DNA from: Novosphingobium sp. NDB2Meth1
GTDB taxonomy: Bacteria; Pseudomonadota; Alphaproteobacteria; Sphingomonadales; Sphingomonadaceae
Direction: 5' to 3'
NCBI RefSeq assembly: GCF_900117425.1
Contig: NZ_FPEH01000023.1
Span: 1 to 64,000 of the forward strand
Length of the DNA stretch: 64,000 nucleotides
The notes beneath the pieces are model-generated. The model saw nothing but the letters and a program-made list of their open reading frames with translations, searched no databases and was not told the origin of the DNA. The translations under genes were made by a program, and so were the position numbers. Shown one piece after another: positions 25,845 to 35,175 of the stretch (position 1 is its first letter; every line of letters begins with the position of its first letter).

Positions 25845-26249
25845 ATGATTGTTCTTCCCGTCACTGCCTTCGTCACTGCCGTCTGCGCGCTGATGCTGCT
25901 GATCACCGCCATCGACACCGTGCGGCAGCGCATGCGGTTGAGCGCCGCGTTTGGCGACGGGGGCGATGCCAAGCTCATCAGTGCGAGCCGCAGCCACGCG
26001 AATCTGGCCGAGCATGCCCCGATCGTCATCCTGATGCTCGGCGTGCTGGAACTGGCCCACGCCTCGCCGCTCGGCCTCAAGGCGCTCGCCGGTTTGTTCC
26101 TTGCCGCGCGCGTGCTGCACATCATCGGGCTCTATGCGCCCATCGACAGCAAGCCGCCGCTGCCGCGCTCGCTCGGCGTCATCGGAACCTGGCTGACAAT
26201 GCTGGTGCTGGCCGGCTGGTGCCTCGCGCTGGCGGCGCAAGTCGGCTAG
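25845..26249 (+). CDS. MAPEG-family membrane protein
   Basis: 134 residues with four hydrophobic helices. The signature of MAPEG (membrane-associated proteins in eicosanoid and glutathione metabolism) lies between helices 1 and 2: AKLISASRSHANLAEHAPIV, with Arg/Asn/Glu residues that bind glutathione in characterised members, followed by AGLFLAARVLHIIGLYAP (RxxH helix). Bacterial members may be glutathione transferases or peroxidases of hydrophobic substrates. Last gene of the plus-strand run; it converges on metY with a 12-base gap. Confidence 0.85.
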   Translation: MIVLPVTAFVTAVCALMLLITAIDTVRQRMRLSAAFGDGGDAKLISASRSHANLAEHAPIVILMLGVLELAHASPLGLKALAGLFLAARVLHIIGLYAPIDSKPPLPRSLGVIGTWLTMLVLAGWCLALAAQVG

Positions 26250-26261
26250 CCTGGCAACGGC

Positions 26262-27566
26262 CTACGCCGCGTCCAGCGCAGCTCCCAGATCGGCGAGGAT
26301 ATCGTCGATGTGCTCGATCCCGATGGAAAGCCGCACATAGCCCGGTGACACACCCGTAGCCGCCTGCTCGTCCGCCGAAAGCTGCGAGTGGGTGGTCGAG
26401 GCGGGATGGATCGCAAGGCTGCGCGCGTCGCCGATATTGGCGACGTGGTAGAACAGCTGCAGCGCATCGATGAAGCGCTTGCCCGCCTCGGCGCCGTCCT
26501 TCAGTTCGAAGCCGACAAGCCCGCCCTGTCCGCCGCGCAGATACTTGGCCGCAAGGTCCGCCGCGCGGCCCTTCGCCACCGAAGGATGGATCACCGAAGC
26601 GACCTTCGGATGGCTGGAAAGGAACGCCGCCACCTTCACCGAGTTGGCGCAGTGCCGCTCCATGCGCAGCGGCATCGTCTCCAGCCCCTGGATCAGCGAG
26701 AACGCGTTGAACGGCGAGATCGCGTTGCCCAGATCACGCAGCAGGATCACCCGCGCGCGGATGATGTAGGCAATCGGGCCGAGCGGCTTGATGTCGCGCG
26801 CCCACACCGCGCCGTGGTAGCTCGCGTCGGGGGTGTTGAGATGCGGCTGGCGCTCGGGGAAGGCGTCCCACTCAAAGTTGCCGCCGTCGATGATCAGGCC
26901 GCCGATCGACGTGCCGTGCCCGCCGATATACTTGGTCGCCGAATAGACCCCCACCGCCGCGCCATGCTCGAACGGCTTGATCAGCAGCGGCGCCGCGGTG
27001 TTGTCCATGATCAGCGGAATGCCGTACTCGCGCCCGATTGCCGCCACTTCGGCGATGGGGAACACTTCCAGCTTCGGATTGGGCAGCGATTCCGCGTAGT
27101 AGGCGCGGGTCTTGTCGTCTGTTGCGCGGCGGAAACCTTCGGGGTCTGCCGGATCGACGAAACGCGTCTCGATGCCCAGATCGCGCAGCGTATTGGCAAA
27201 GAGGTTCCATGTCCCGCCGTAAAGGTTTGTCGAGGCAACGATATTGTCGCCCGCCTTGGCGAGGTTGAGGATCGCCAGCGTCGTCGCCGATTGGCCCGAG
27301 GAGACCGCAAGCGCCGCCACGCCCCCCTCGATCGCCGCCATGCGCTGTTCCAGCACATCGGTCGTCGGGTTGCCGAGCCGGGTGTAGATATTGCCCAGTT
27401 CCTTGAGCGCAAAGAGGTTCGCGGCGTGCTCGGTCGAGTTGAACTGGTACGAGGTCGTCTGGTGGATCGGCACCGCGACCGAACCGGTCGTCGCATCGGC
27501 GCGCCAGCCGGCGTGGAGGGCAAGGGTCTCGGGCTTGGCTTTGGAAAGGTCGGTCATGGTCGGCAT
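26262..27566 (-). CDS. metY: O-acetylhomoserine aminocarboxypropyltransferase (sulfhydrylase)
   Basis: 434 residues from the ATG at 27566; the ATG at 27557 (AGGA site 8 bases upstream) fits equally. PLP fold-type I Cys/Met-metabolism family: TTSYQFNSTEHAANLFALKE, YTRLGNPTTDVLEQRMAAIE, AVSSGQSATTLAILNLAKAG, and the PLP lysine in VGVYSATKYIGGHGTSIGG. The enzyme joins O-acetylhomoserine and sulfide to make homocysteine in direct-sulfhydrylation methionine synthesis. The gap to the upstream gene is only 30 bases, with a TATAAT at 27586-27591 on the minus strand but no good -35 element. There is no space for a SAM riboswitch. Confidence 0.9.
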   Translation of the reverse strand: MPTMTDLSKAKPETLALHAGWRADATTGSVAVPIHQTTSYQFNSTEHAANLFALKELGNIYTRLGNPTTDVLEQRMAAIEGGVAALAVSSGQSATTLAILNLAKAGDNIVASTNLYGGTWNLFANTLRDLGIETRFVDPADPEGFRRATDDKTRAYYAESLPNPKLEVFPIAEVAAIGREYGIPLIMDNTAAPLLIKPFEHGAAVGVYSATKYIGGHGTSIGGLIIDGGNFEWDAFPERQPHLNTPDASYHGAVWARDIKPLGPIAYIIRARVILLRDLGNAISPFNAFSLIQGLETMPLRMERHCANSVKVAAFLSSHPKVASVIHPSVAKGRAADLAAKYLRGGQGGLVGFELKDGAEAGKRFIDALQLFYHVANIGDARSLAIHPASTTHSQLSADEQAATGVSPGYVRLSIGIEHIDDILADLGAALDAA

Positions 27567-27596
27567 CCTGCTCCGGGAGTTTGTCATTATAGTCTA

Positions 27597-29177
27597 TTAA
27601 TTCAGTTGAGTTGGCAAGCGGCGGTAGACCACGCTGTCTGCCGTCTTGCGCAGCGGCTGCCAGCCCGGGAACTGCCGGCCCGGATCGATACGGATCACCC
27701 ACAGGAACCGCACCCGCTGCGGGATCGCCGCGACCACTTCAGGCAATGCGGGGGAATCGCCGCAGCCTTCAAGGAAGGTGATCGTCGAAGGATCACGGTC
27801 AAACGGGGCGAGGCTCCGGTGGTGGATGCTGATCAACTGGCCGCTCGGCAGCTGCCACTGCCCGTTGTCGAACAAGTGCCGCCGCGCAAGGCCATAGCCC
27901 ATGATGTGCCGCCGCCGATCGGTGTTCCAGCCCTTGCACTCGTCGATATAGAGCGAGACGAGGTTTACCCCGCGCGGCACCGCGTCGATTGCGGTCAGCG
28001 TTTCGGCAAACTGCCGGCCGGCCAGCGCTATGCTTGCGGTATTGGTCGCCAGCCGGGCGGAGCAGAAGAGCAGGGCCCCGATCAGCAGCGCACGCGCGAC
28101 GCGCGGATCGAACAGCGGCCCTTGCGTCACAGCCAGCACAAACAGGGCCAGGATCACCCAGCCGAGCCGCATGTCGGCAAAGCGCGATCCCATGATCGTA
28201 TCGGGCATCACCAGATAGAGCCCGAGCAGCGCAAATGCGGTGGCCAGCAGCCCCGCATGCACCACAAACCCGCGCGTGCGCAGGCAGATGTAGAGTGCGA
28301 AGGCGATGATCGCGGCGCCGGCGGCGTCCCACACCAGCCAGCGATCGGCCATCGCCATGATCAGCCAGACGATCTTGCGCGGCGCATCGTTGTTGGCGAG
28401 CAGGGCCACCGCTTCCTTGCCCGGACGCTGCGCCAGCATGCCCACGAGAGGGCCGAGCAGCAGCGGCGCGGTCATCAGCCCGGTGGTCCATCCGGTTCGC
28501 ACGAGGCCCTTGCGGTCACGCCAGCCGGCCGCCAGCGCCGTCATGCCCGCCGCAAGGCTGAACACCGCCCAGCCGACCAGATGGCACAGCCACAGCAGGA
28601 ACCCGATCGGCACGAACAGCAGCGTCCGCAGCACCGGCTTGTGCTCCAGCGCGATCCACAGTGCGATGGCATGGAAGGCGAGCGCGATCGACAGCGCGAA
28701 GTTCACGAAGCCGTAGAGGTAGGGCAGCGAGAATGCCAGGGGCAGCGCATAGAGCGCCTGCACGCCGATCCGCCCATGCGCCGCGCGCGAGAGCAGCAGC
28801 ATGCCTGAAACCGTCAGCGGCGGGATCGAGCCCACGATCAGGTGGACTGCCGGCTCCAGCCCCATCACCGGCGCGAGCAGCTGCACCAGCAAATCGACGC
28901 CAAGATTGGGCAGCAGACCCCATGCGAAGCTGTACCAGATGCGCAGGACTTCCGAGCGCCCCGCATCGAGTTGCACGGCATAGCGCCCCACGTGTCCGCC
29001 CAGATCGGTGAACGGCAGAATGGGCGCAAAGATCGCGGGCAAGGCAGCCAGCGCGCTTATCAGCACAATCAGCGCGATCTCGCCAAGCGGGTCGCGGACG
29101 CGGGCACCGCCGCGCGGATCAACCAATACGGAGAACGGCCATACCCTCATCGCGCCTGCCTTTACGGGGGGTGCCAT
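27597..29177 (-). CDS. Polytopic membrane protein of unknown function
   Basis: 526 residues; an alternative ATG lies at 29150. About ten to eleven hydrophobic helices run from residue 32 to about 395, then a C-terminal soluble domain of about 130 residues with four cysteines or tryptophan-rich turns (YIDECKGWNTDRRRHIMGYG). The layout (first helix followed by a loop with PFTDLGGHVGRYAVQLDAGR, many helices, then a periplasmic end) recalls lipid-linked-sugar glycosyltransferases of the GT-C type, but no catalytic aspartate pair is certain, so no function is assigned. It is upstream of metY on the same strand. Confidence 0.7.
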   Translation of the reverse strand: MAPPVKAGAMRVWPFSVLVDPRGGARVRDPLGEIALIVLISALAALPAIFAPILPFTDLGGHVGRYAVQLDAGRSEVLRIWYSFAWGLLPNLGVDLLVQLLAPVMGLEPAVHLIVGSIPPLTVSGMLLLSRAAHGRIGVQALYALPLAFSLPYLYGFVNFALSIALAFHAIALWIALEHKPVLRTLLFVPIGFLLWLCHLVGWAVFSLAAGMTALAAGWRDRKGLVRTGWTTGLMTAPLLLGPLVGMLAQRPGKEAVALLANNDAPRKIVWLIMAMADRWLVWDAAGAAIIAFALYICLRTRGFVVHAGLLATAFALLGLYLVMPDTIMGSRFADMRLGWVILALFVLAVTQGPLFDPRVARALLIGALLFCSARLATNTASIALAGRQFAETLTAIDAVPRGVNLVSLYIDECKGWNTDRRRHIMGYGLARRHLFDNGQWQLPSGQLISIHHRSLAPFDRDPSTITFLEGCGDSPALPEVVAAIPQRVRFLWVIRIDPGRQFPGWQPLRKTADSVVYRRLPTQLN

Positions 29178-29343
29178 GTCCCTGTCAAAGGGCGGCTCTG
29201 GGCCGTATGAATCATCAGCCAGTTGGCAGATTGACGCCCCTTGCGCGACATGCCCTTGAGGACAATTGCGCGGGCGGCTTCCGCCGTGAAGATTAAGTGT
29301 GTGTAACGTACACGATCCAAGCCTGCCGCGCCGTGATTGCCCG

Positions 29344-29372
29344 TTGCCGGTCTGTGATTTTCGTCATAATCG
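29344..29372 (+). promoter_or_regulatory. Candidate sigma-70 promoter of the cytochrome c gene
   Basis: TTGCCG at 29344-29349, a 17-base spacer and TAATCG at 29367-29372 lie 38 bases before the cytochrome c start. Correct spacing and position; the -10 is a weak match. The 232-base divergent gap 29178-29409 shows nothing else clear. Confidence 0.4.
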
Positions 29373-29409
29373 GCAGCTTGGAACTGCCCCAATTCTTGAA
29401 GGAGTGGCC

Positions 29410-29925
29410 ATGAGCAATTTGAGAGGATACCTCGGTCTGATCGCCCTGTCCGCCGCCCTGGCGGCTTGCGGTGGCAAGAAGGAAGAAGCTGCGGCGCCTG
29501 CCGCCGAAGCTCCCGCTGCGGCCACCTCGGCTGCTGCTGATGCGGCTGCTCCGGCTGCCGCCAAGATCGCGGCCGACGACACCACCACGCTCGACGGCAC
29601 CAAGTTCGCCGACATGAAGGGCGATGCCAAGCACGGCGAGGCCGTCTTCACCCAGTGCAAGACCTGCCACGTGACCGACGCCGGCGTGAACCGCATCGGC
29701 CCGTCGCTCCACGGCATCATCGGCCGCAAGTCGGGCGAAGTCGCCGGCTTCTCCTATTCGACCGCGAACAAGGAAAGCGGCATCACCTGGACGCCCGAGA
29801 AGCTGTACCAGTACCTCGAAAAGCCGGCTCGCGTCGTCCCCGGCACCAAGATGGCCTTCGCCGGCCTGCCCAAGGGCCAGGACCGTGCGGACGTGATCGC
29901 CTACCTGACCGAAGCCACCAAGTAA
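29410..29925 (+). CDS. Lipid-anchored class I cytochrome c (c2-like)
   Basis: 171 residues from the ATG at 29410 after a GGAG site. A lipoprotein signal ends in the lipobox LAAC (residue about 20), followed by an Ala/Pro/Glu linker of about 50 residues. The haem domain has CKTCH (about residue 82), GPSLHGIIGRKSGEVAGFSY and the axial Met in GTKMAFAGLPKGQDRADVIA, the pattern of cytochrome c2/c552. A tethered cytochrome with a flexible arm can shuttle electrons from bc1 to PufC without diffusing away; location 3 kb from hemA of the photosynthesis cluster makes this plausible, but respiration is an equal alternative. A strong terminator follows. Confidence 0.88.
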   Translation: MSNLRGYLGLIALSAALAACGGKKEEAAAPAAEAPAAATSAAADAAAPAAAKIAADDTTTLDGTKFADMKGDAKHGEAVFTQCKTCHVTDAGVNRIGPSLHGIIGRKSGEVAGFSYSTANKESGITWTPEKLYQYLEKPARVVPGTKMAFAGLPKGQDRADVIAYLTEATK

Positions 29926-29951
29926 GCTTCGCCAGGGCGACATCGCTGAAC

Positions 29952-29988
29952 AAAAGCGCCGCTCCCGGGAAGGGGGCGGCGTTTTTTT
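29952..29988 (+). terminator. Intrinsic terminator after the cytochrome c gene
   Basis: Stem GCCGCTCCC / GGGGGCGGC with a 5-base loop, preceded by AAAA and followed by seven Ts (29982-29988). One G:U pair; a strong Rho-independent terminator 27 bases after the stop. Confidence 0.9.
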
Positions 29989-30139
29989 GCGGTGGTTGGC
30001 GCGGATGGCCGTCATTCCGGATTTTCCCATCACCATCGACGAATGATCGCGCCTCGGCTTTGCGGTGAGCAGCCTTTGCGCACGATCGCGTTTGATGCAG
30101 ATTGCACACGGCGAATCCGCTTCCCGGGGACGAACGAGC

Positions 30140-31270
30140 ATGCGGTTCTGGGTCTGGCTTGCAATCCTCGCACTGCTCGCAAGCCCCGCAGCAGCACAAC
30201 CGTCGCTGCAGCGCGCTGTCGTACTGTCTCAAGCGGAGAAGGCGGCCGACTGGCAATTGTCTCGCATGACGGACCTGTCTCCCATCCGGAAGGTGGGGCG
30301 AGATACCGCTGATATCCGTGGATGGCAGAAGGCCACGTTCTACGTCGCCCTCACCAAGATCGCCGATCGAAGCCGCAAGAGACACTACCGGAAGGCGCTG
30401 CAGGACCTTGGGCGCTCTACCGTTTGGCGGTTGGGAGATCGCCCGTTCCACGCAGATGATCACCTAGTGGGCTCTGCTTACATCTGGGCAGCGCGGCATG
30501 GTGGCGGGCGCGCGGCGCTGGCTGGAGTCACTTCGGGTCTCGACTATGTCCTGCGTCATCCTTCTCCGGCGGGTCTTGCGATGAGTGACAACCCGGCAGA
30601 TCCCGATCCCGACGATCGGTGGTCATGGGCGGACGCCTTGTTCATGGCTCCGCCAACGTATGTCGAGCTGACCCGCGCGACCGGGGATCCTCGCTACGCC
30701 GAATTCGCAGACAAGGAGTTCAAGGCAACATCGGCGTTCCTGCTGGACCCCACCGAGAGCCTGTATTTCCGCGACAGCCGGTTTCTTGAACGTCGCGACC
30801 CGGCGGGCCTGAAGATCTTCTGGGCACGGGGCAATGGTTGGGTCTTCGCAGCACTGGTCCGGATCCTGGAAGCCCTGCCGGCGCGGGATGCACGCAGAGC
30901 CTATTACGAAGATCTCCTGCGGAGAATGGCATCCCGGCTACGGCAGCTGCAACGTCCCGACGGGTTCTGGTCGCCATCGCTGATGGCTGCTGCGGCAGCT
31001 TCGCCGCCGGAATCAAGCGGAACCGGGTTCATGGTCTATGGCATGGCTTACGGCGTGAAGACCGGCCTCCTTTCGCGCAAGGACTACGAGCCGGTCATCC
31101 GCTCCGGCTGGTCAGCATTGAATCAGGCGATCTCACGCGAAGGCAAGGTGGGATGGGTGCAGCAGGTGGGCGACCGTCCGGATGAAGTCCTCGCGACCGA
31201 TACCCAATTCTATGGCGCCGCGGCATTCATTATGGCCGCTTGCGCCGTCGCCGATCTCGATTGGCAGTGA
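30140..31270 (+). CDS. Exported glycoside hydrolase family 105/88-like protein
   Basis: 376 residues from the ATG at 30140, which gives a signal peptide (MRFWVWLAILALLASPAAAQ). The (alpha/alpha)6-barrel pattern of unsaturated glucuronyl/rhamnogalacturonyl hydrolases is seen: QKATFYVALTKIADRSRK, HADDHLVGSAYIWAARHGG (Asp), DRWSWADALFMAPPTYVELT (catalytic Asp region), FWARGNGWVFAALVRILEAL, RPDGFWSPSL and SSGTGFMVYGMAYGVKTGLL. Such enzymes remove 4,5-unsaturated uronates left by lyases on plant pectin or related glycans. No lyase or SusCD-like gene is near. Codon choice is less G/C-biased than that of its neighbours, which suggests transfer. Confidence 0.83.
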   Translation: MRFWVWLAILALLASPAAAQPSLQRAVVLSQAEKAADWQLSRMTDLSPIRKVGRDTADIRGWQKATFYVALTKIADRSRKRHYRKALQDLGRSTVWRLGDRPFHADDHLVGSAYIWAARHGGGRAALAGVTSGLDYVLRHPSPAGLAMSDNPADPDPDDRWSWADALFMAPPTYVELTRATGDPRYAEFADKEFKATSAFLLDPTESLYFRDSRFLERRDPAGLKIFWARGNGWVFAALVRILEALPARDARRAYYEDLLRRMASRLRQLQRPDGFWSPSLMAAAAASPPESSGTGFMVYGMAYGVKTGLLSRKDYEPVIRSGWSALNQAISREGKVGWVQQVGDRPDEVLATDTQFYGAAAFIMAACAVADLDWQ

Positions 31271-31482
31271 AGCCTCGCAGTGTGGCCGGTCCAACCGGCT
31301 GTGCCTCCCGTCAACCCAATGACATGGCAATTCGGCGGCCCGAAGCGCGGTTCGTCCAGAGACACCAGATGGCTTAGACCGGCGATCTATCCATTCGAAA
31401 GTGCATGGCCGTCGTGCGCCTTTCGTGACTACCCGCCGCAGCTGAATGCGCTCATCTCCTGAGCAACAGCAGGAGATCGACA

Positions 31483-32499
31483 ATGCCCACCCAGACCAAG
31501 ACCTTCGACCGCACGTCCACCACCGACGAGGTGCTCGCCGGGATCGATCTCACCGGAAAGCGCGTGCTCGTCACCGGCGTTTCGGCCGGCCTCGGCGTGG
31601 AGACTGCCCGCGCTCTTGCCAGCCATGGCGCGCAGGTCATCGGCACCGCGCGGGACCTTGCCAAGGCGGCCAGGGCGCTGGCCGCTGCCGGTGTCGCCAG
31701 CAACGCCGCGGAACTCGTCGAAATGGACCTCGCCAACCTCGCAAGCGTCCGGCGCGCGGCCGATCAACTCAATGCAGCCAAGCCCGTGCTCGATCTGGTG
31801 ATTGCCAATGCCGGTGTCATGGCACCGCCGTTCGGTCGCACCGCCGATGGCTTCGAGACCCAGTTCGGCACCAACCATATCGGGCACTTCGTGTTCGTGA
31901 ACCGGATTGCCGGCCTGATGCGGCCCGGATCGCGGCTGGTCATGCTCGCCTCATCCGGGCACCGGTTCTCGGACGTCGACCTGACGGACCCCGGATTCGA
32001 AACCACCGTCTACGAACCGTTCATCGGCTACGGGCGCTCGAAGACAGCCAACATCCTTTTCGCGGTGGAGTTCGACCGCCGCTACCGCGCGCTCGGCCTG
32101 CGTGCGACCGCCGTCCATCCGGGCGGTATCCGCACCGAGCTGTCCCGCCACATGGGCGATGAGAAGCTCCAGGGGCTGTTCGACCAGATCAACGTGGACC
32201 TCGCCAGGGAAGGCAAGCCGCCGATGGAATGGAAAACCCCGCAGCAGGGCGCTGCCACTTCGCTCTGGGCGGGCCTTGTTGCGGATGCGGATGCCGTCGG
32301 CGGGCGCTACTGCGAAGACTGCCAGGTCTCGCCCGTGGTCACCTCTGCCAGCATCGGTTTCGGCAGCCCCGGCGTGCGGCCCTATGCGCTCGATCCGGCA
32401 ACCGCCAAGGCGCTTTGGGCCAGGACCGAGGAATGGGTCGGCGAGAGCTTCGATCTTCGCTCCGCTGCAACAGCGCAGCGCAAACTGCCGGACGCCTGA
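31483..32499 (+). CDS. Short-chain dehydrogenase/reductase (extended, retinol-dehydrogenase-like)
   Basis: 338 residues. NAD(P) motif TGVSAGLGVE (TGxxxGxG-type), NAG motif LVIANAGVMAPP, catalytic Ser in VMLASSGHRFSD and the YxxxK in YGRSKTANILFAVEFDRRY. The insertion and length place it with retinol-dehydrogenase/WW-domain oxidoreductase-like SDRs that act on hydrophobic alcohols. 63 bases before an NTF2-like gene in the same direction, likely co-transcribed. The preceding 212-base gap (31271-31482) shows no clear element. Substrate unknown. Confidence 0.88.
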   Translation: MPTQTKTFDRTSTTDEVLAGIDLTGKRVLVTGVSAGLGVETARALASHGAQVIGTARDLAKAARALAAAGVASNAAELVEMDLANLASVRRAADQLNAAKPVLDLVIANAGVMAPPFGRTADGFETQFGTNHIGHFVFVNRIAGLMRPGSRLVMLASSGHRFSDVDLTDPGFETTVYEPFIGYGRSKTANILFAVEFDRRYRALGLRATAVHPGGIRTELSRHMGDEKLQGLFDQINVDLAREGKPPMEWKTPQQGAATSLWAGLVADADAVGGRYCEDCQVSPVVTSASIGFGSPGVRPYALDPATAKALWARTEEWVGESFDLRSAATAQRKLPDA

Positions 32500-32562
32500 C
32501 TCGGCATTGCAGGCCGCCGGGCAGGCTGACTGCCTGGCGGCTCACCCACCATGGAGGACGAC

Positions 32563-33045
32563 ATGTCCCTTACCGACGAGCGCGCACTGCTCAATCTGCT
32601 TGGCCACTACACCCGGGCGCATGACCATCGGGATCCCGATGCGATGGCGGCGCTCTTCACGCCTGATGCAACGATCGAGATCATGGATGCGGTCGGTGGA
32701 GCGGCGTGCCTGCTCGGCAGGCTGGAAGGGCGCGCGGCGATCGGCGAGGCGGTCCGCCAGATGATGGCACCGCATGAAGCGCGCGCGTGGAGCCAGAACG
32801 TGATCAGCGCCCCGATCATTGCCATCGATGGCGATCATGCCACGATCGACGCGCAGTTCATGGTGTTCAGCATTGTCGGGGACGAGGTTCCGGACAACGG
32901 ATGGCCTGCAGGTACATTCGGCGCACAAGGCCGCATCATACCGATCGAAGCAGGGCAGTACCGACCAACGATGCGCAGGACCGCCGAGGGCTGGGCTATC
33001 TCGGCCATGCGGATCGAGCACCGTTTGCCGATGGCCTTCGGCTAG
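32563..33045 (+). CDS. SnoaL/NTF2-like protein
   Basis: 160 residues from the ATG at 32563, directly behind the ribosome site GGAGGA (the ATG at 32551 would leave that site inside the frame). NTF2-like cone fold signs: ERALLNLLGHYTRAHDHRDP, ALFTPDATIEIMD, GRAAIGEAVRQMM and WAISAMRIEHRLPMAFG at the end. Asp/His residues are in the place used by SnoaL-like cyclases, isomerases and dehydratases. It follows an SDR gene, a common pairing in steroid or polyketide-like metabolism. Confidence 0.82.
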   Translation: MSLTDERALLNLLGHYTRAHDHRDPDAMAALFTPDATIEIMDAVGGAACLLGRLEGRAAIGEAVRQMMAPHEARAWSQNVISAPIIAIDGDHATIDAQFMVFSIVGDEVPDNGWPAGTFGAQGRIIPIEAGQYRPTMRRTAEGWAISAMRIEHRLPMAFG

Positions 33046-33080
33046 CGCGCTTTCGCGGGCTATATGCGGCCCAACAAGAA

Positions 33081-33112
33081 ACCCGGCCCTCCAGCGTAGG
33101 GAGCCGGGCTTC
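33081..33112. terminator. Bidirectional hairpin between the NTF2-like gene and hemA
   Basis: CCCGG ... CCGGG with a two-base bulge and inner TCC/GGA pairs, in the 82-base convergent gap. Short T/A tracts on both sides (TTCTGATTT on the plus side, TTTCTT on the minus side) make it a probable shared terminator of the 32563 gene and of the bchF-hemA operon. Confidence 0.55.
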
Positions 33113-33127
33113 TGATTTCAGCTCACC

Positions 33128-34348
33128 TCAGGCCGCGTGGCTGCGGCGCGCCAGTTCGCACTGCGACCAGATATCGGTCAGCGCTTCCAAGAGCCGGTCG
33201 ATATCGCCGTCGGTGTGGACCGGCGAGGGGGTGATGCGCAGCCGCTCGGTGCCGCGCGGCACGGTCGGATAGTTGATCGGCTGGACATAGATGCCGTGGT
33301 TGTCGAGCAGCCAGTCGCTGATCATCTTGCACTTGCGCGCGTCGCCCACCATCACCGGGATAATGTGGCTCGGGTTGTCGAGGTGCGGGATGCCCAGCGC
33401 GTTCAGCTTGCGGCGCACCGTGCTCACCCGGTCGCGGTGGCGGGCGCGTTCGTGGCCGCTCACCTTGAGGTGCTGGATGCTGGCGCAGGCGCCGGCGGCG
33501 AGGGCAGGGGGGATCGCCGTCGTGAAGATGAAGCCCGAGGCGAAACTGCGGACATAGTCGCACAGCGCTTCGGAGGCCGCGATATAGCCGCCCATCACGC
33601 CGAAGGCCTTGCCCAGCGTGCCTTCGATCACGTCGATGCGGTCCATCAGGCCGTCGCGTTCGGCCACGCCGCCGCCGCGCGGGCCATAGAGGCCGACGCC
33701 GTGCACTTCGTCGATGTACGACAGCGCGCCATGCGCTTCGCAGACTTCGACGATCTCGCGGATCGGCGCGATGTCGCCGTCCATCGAATAGACGCTTTCG
33801 AACGCCACCAGCTTGGCGCGGCCGGGAGCGACCTGGCTGAGCTTGCGATCAAGATCGCGCCAGTCGTTGTGCTTCCAGATCACGCGCTCCGCCTTGCTGT
33901 GGCGGATGCCCTCGATCATCGAGGCGTGGTTGCCTGCATCCGAGAAGACAACGCAGTCCGGCAGGCGCGAGGCGAGGGTGCCCAGCGCCGCCCAGTTCGA
34001 GACATAGCCCGAGGTGAACAGCAGCGCGGCTTCCTTGTGGTGGAGATCGGCCAGTTCCGCTTCCAGCAGCGCGTGATGGCGGTTGGTGCCCGAAATGTTG
34101 CGCGTGCCGCCCGCGCCCGCGCCGCATTCATCGAGCACGGTGTGCATCGCCTCGAGCACCTTGGGGCTCTGGCCCATGCCGAGGTAGTCGTTCGAGCACC
34201 ACACGGTCACTTCCTGCGTGCCGCCGTCCACATGCCGCGTCGCCTTGGGGAAGGAGCCGCGATGGCGCTCCAGTTCGGCGAAGATGCGATAGCGCCCTTC
34301 GCCGCGGATCCCATCGAGTTCCTGTGTAAAGAAGGCCTCATAATCCAT
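33128..34348 (-). CDS. hemA: 5-aminolevulinate synthase
   Basis: 406 residues, standard length for alphaproteobacterial ALAS. Makes 5-aminolevulinate from glycine and succinyl-CoA, the first step of tetrapyrrole synthesis. Visible motifs: [19 protein letters not shown] at the start, [20 protein letters not shown] (glycine-rich acyl-CoA site), [20 protein letters not shown] (PLP Asp/His) and the PLP lysine in [19 protein letters not shown]. It is the last gene of the bchF operon, 41 bases behind puhE, so tetrapyrrole input rises with pigment synthesis. A second housekeeping copy elsewhere is likely, by comparison with other phototrophs. Confidence 0.95.
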   Translation of the reverse strand: MDYEAFFTQELDGIRGEGRYRIFAELERHRGSFPKATRHVDGGTQEVTVWCSNDYLGMGQSPKVLEAMHTVLDECGAGAGGTRNISGTNRHHALLEAELADLHHKEAALLFTSGYVSNWAALGTLASRLPDCVVFSDAGNHASMIEGIRHSKAERVIWKHNDWRDLDRKLSQVAPGRAKLVAFESVYSMDGDIAPIREIVEVCEAHGALSYIDEVHGVGLYGPRGGGVAERDGLMDRIDVIEGTLGKAFGVMGGYIAASEALCDYVRSFASGFIFTTAIPPALAAGACASIQHLKVSGHERARHRDRVSTVRRKLNALGIPHLDNPSHIIPVMVGDARKCKMISDWLLDNHGIYVQPINYPTVPRGTERLRITPSPVHTDGDIDRLLEALTDIWSQCELARRSHAA

Positions 34349-34389
34349 GGCCGAAATACCCCTTCCCTTCAAAACCCTATGCGGCGCGC

Positions 34390-35175
34390 TCAGGCGCCCA
34401 GATGATTGCGGCGGCCGGGCAGCGCCCAACCCCACAGAGCGCCGTCGCGAAACGGCAAGGCGAGAAACACGTGTTCGAGGACGCCGAGCGCGGCCATCGC
34501 AAAGAGCAGGCTGGCACGCACCGCTTCGGCGCTGCCCGCAGGCGCGGCGAGGGCGGCCTTGCCCAGCAGCGCGGCCAGCACCACGGTGAAGACGAGAGCC
34601 AGCCCCAGCGCACCGGAAAAGCGGCGAGGGCCGAAATAGCTGCGCAGGTAATCGAGATGCGGCGGCAGCAGATCGCCCACCTGGCTCGGCACCCCGGCGT
34701 AGAGCGCGAACTTGCTGGCGAGGCGCAGAGCGAGCAGCAGCACGAAGACTTCGGCGCCGGTCGGGTTCGGCGCGTTCCACCCCAGCGACATCAGCATCAG
34801 CGCCGTCAGGGCAAGCGCGACTTCGTGGTAGATCAGCGTGGAGCCCGCATCGATGAACCGGTCCCAACCGCGCGCAGCGGGGTTGCTCGGCTCGCGGCGA
34901 GGGCCGGCGACGGCGCCCATAAGGAAGCTTGCCTCGTGCCACGACCACACCATCAGCGCGCCGACGAAGCCCACATAGGCCCCCGCCATGCCAGGCATGA
35001 CCGAGCCCGCCACCACCGCGACGAGCCCGAGAATGCCGCCCGCGCCCGCCCATGCGAGCGCCCGCGGAAAGGTCGCGCGGTCGCGGTTGTCCAGCCACGC
35101 AATCAGCCCGGTGGCGAAGAACCACACGAGCAGCGTGACCACGAGGGGCACGGCATGGCCGGAAAAGCTCACCAC
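34390..35175 (-). CDS. puhE: Photosynthetic complex assembly protein PuhE (DUF3623)
   Basis: 261 residues with about seven hydrophobic helices. Typical PuhE sequence: [20 protein letters not shown] in helix 1, [40 protein letters not shown] and [17 protein letters not shown]. Loss of PuhE in Rhodobacter alters reaction-centre and bacteriochlorophyll levels; the molecular role is unsettled. The start lies 7 bases inside the end of acsF. Together with its place before hemA this is the standard order in aerobic anoxygenic phototrophs. Confidence 0.9.
   Translation of the reverse strand: MVSFSGHAVPLVVTLLVWFFATGLIAWLDNRDRATFPRALAWAGAGGILGLVAVVAGSVMPGMAGAYVGFVGALMVWSWHEASFLMGAVAGPRREPSNPAARGWDRFIDAGSTLIYHEVALALTALMLMSLGWNAPNPTGAEVFVLLLALRLASKFALYAGVPSQVGDLLPPHLDYLRSYFGPRRFSGALGLALVFTVVLAALLGKAALAAPAGSAEAVRASLLFAMAALGVLEHVFLALPFRDGALWGWALPGRRNHLGA

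Noticed and set aside
27567..27640. SAM riboswitch in front of metY
   Set aside because: Only 30 bases separate metY from the previous gene; no conserved riboswitch pseudoknot could be drawn.
26388..28808. An 806-codon plus-strand reading frame
   Set aside because: Antisense to metY and the polytopic membrane gene; composition is Arg/His/Gln-rich as expected from G+C-rich antisense frames.
31271..31482. A 60-codon frame in the gap before the SDR gene
   Set aside because: No ribosome site, no coding bias and no similarity; treated as non-coding.
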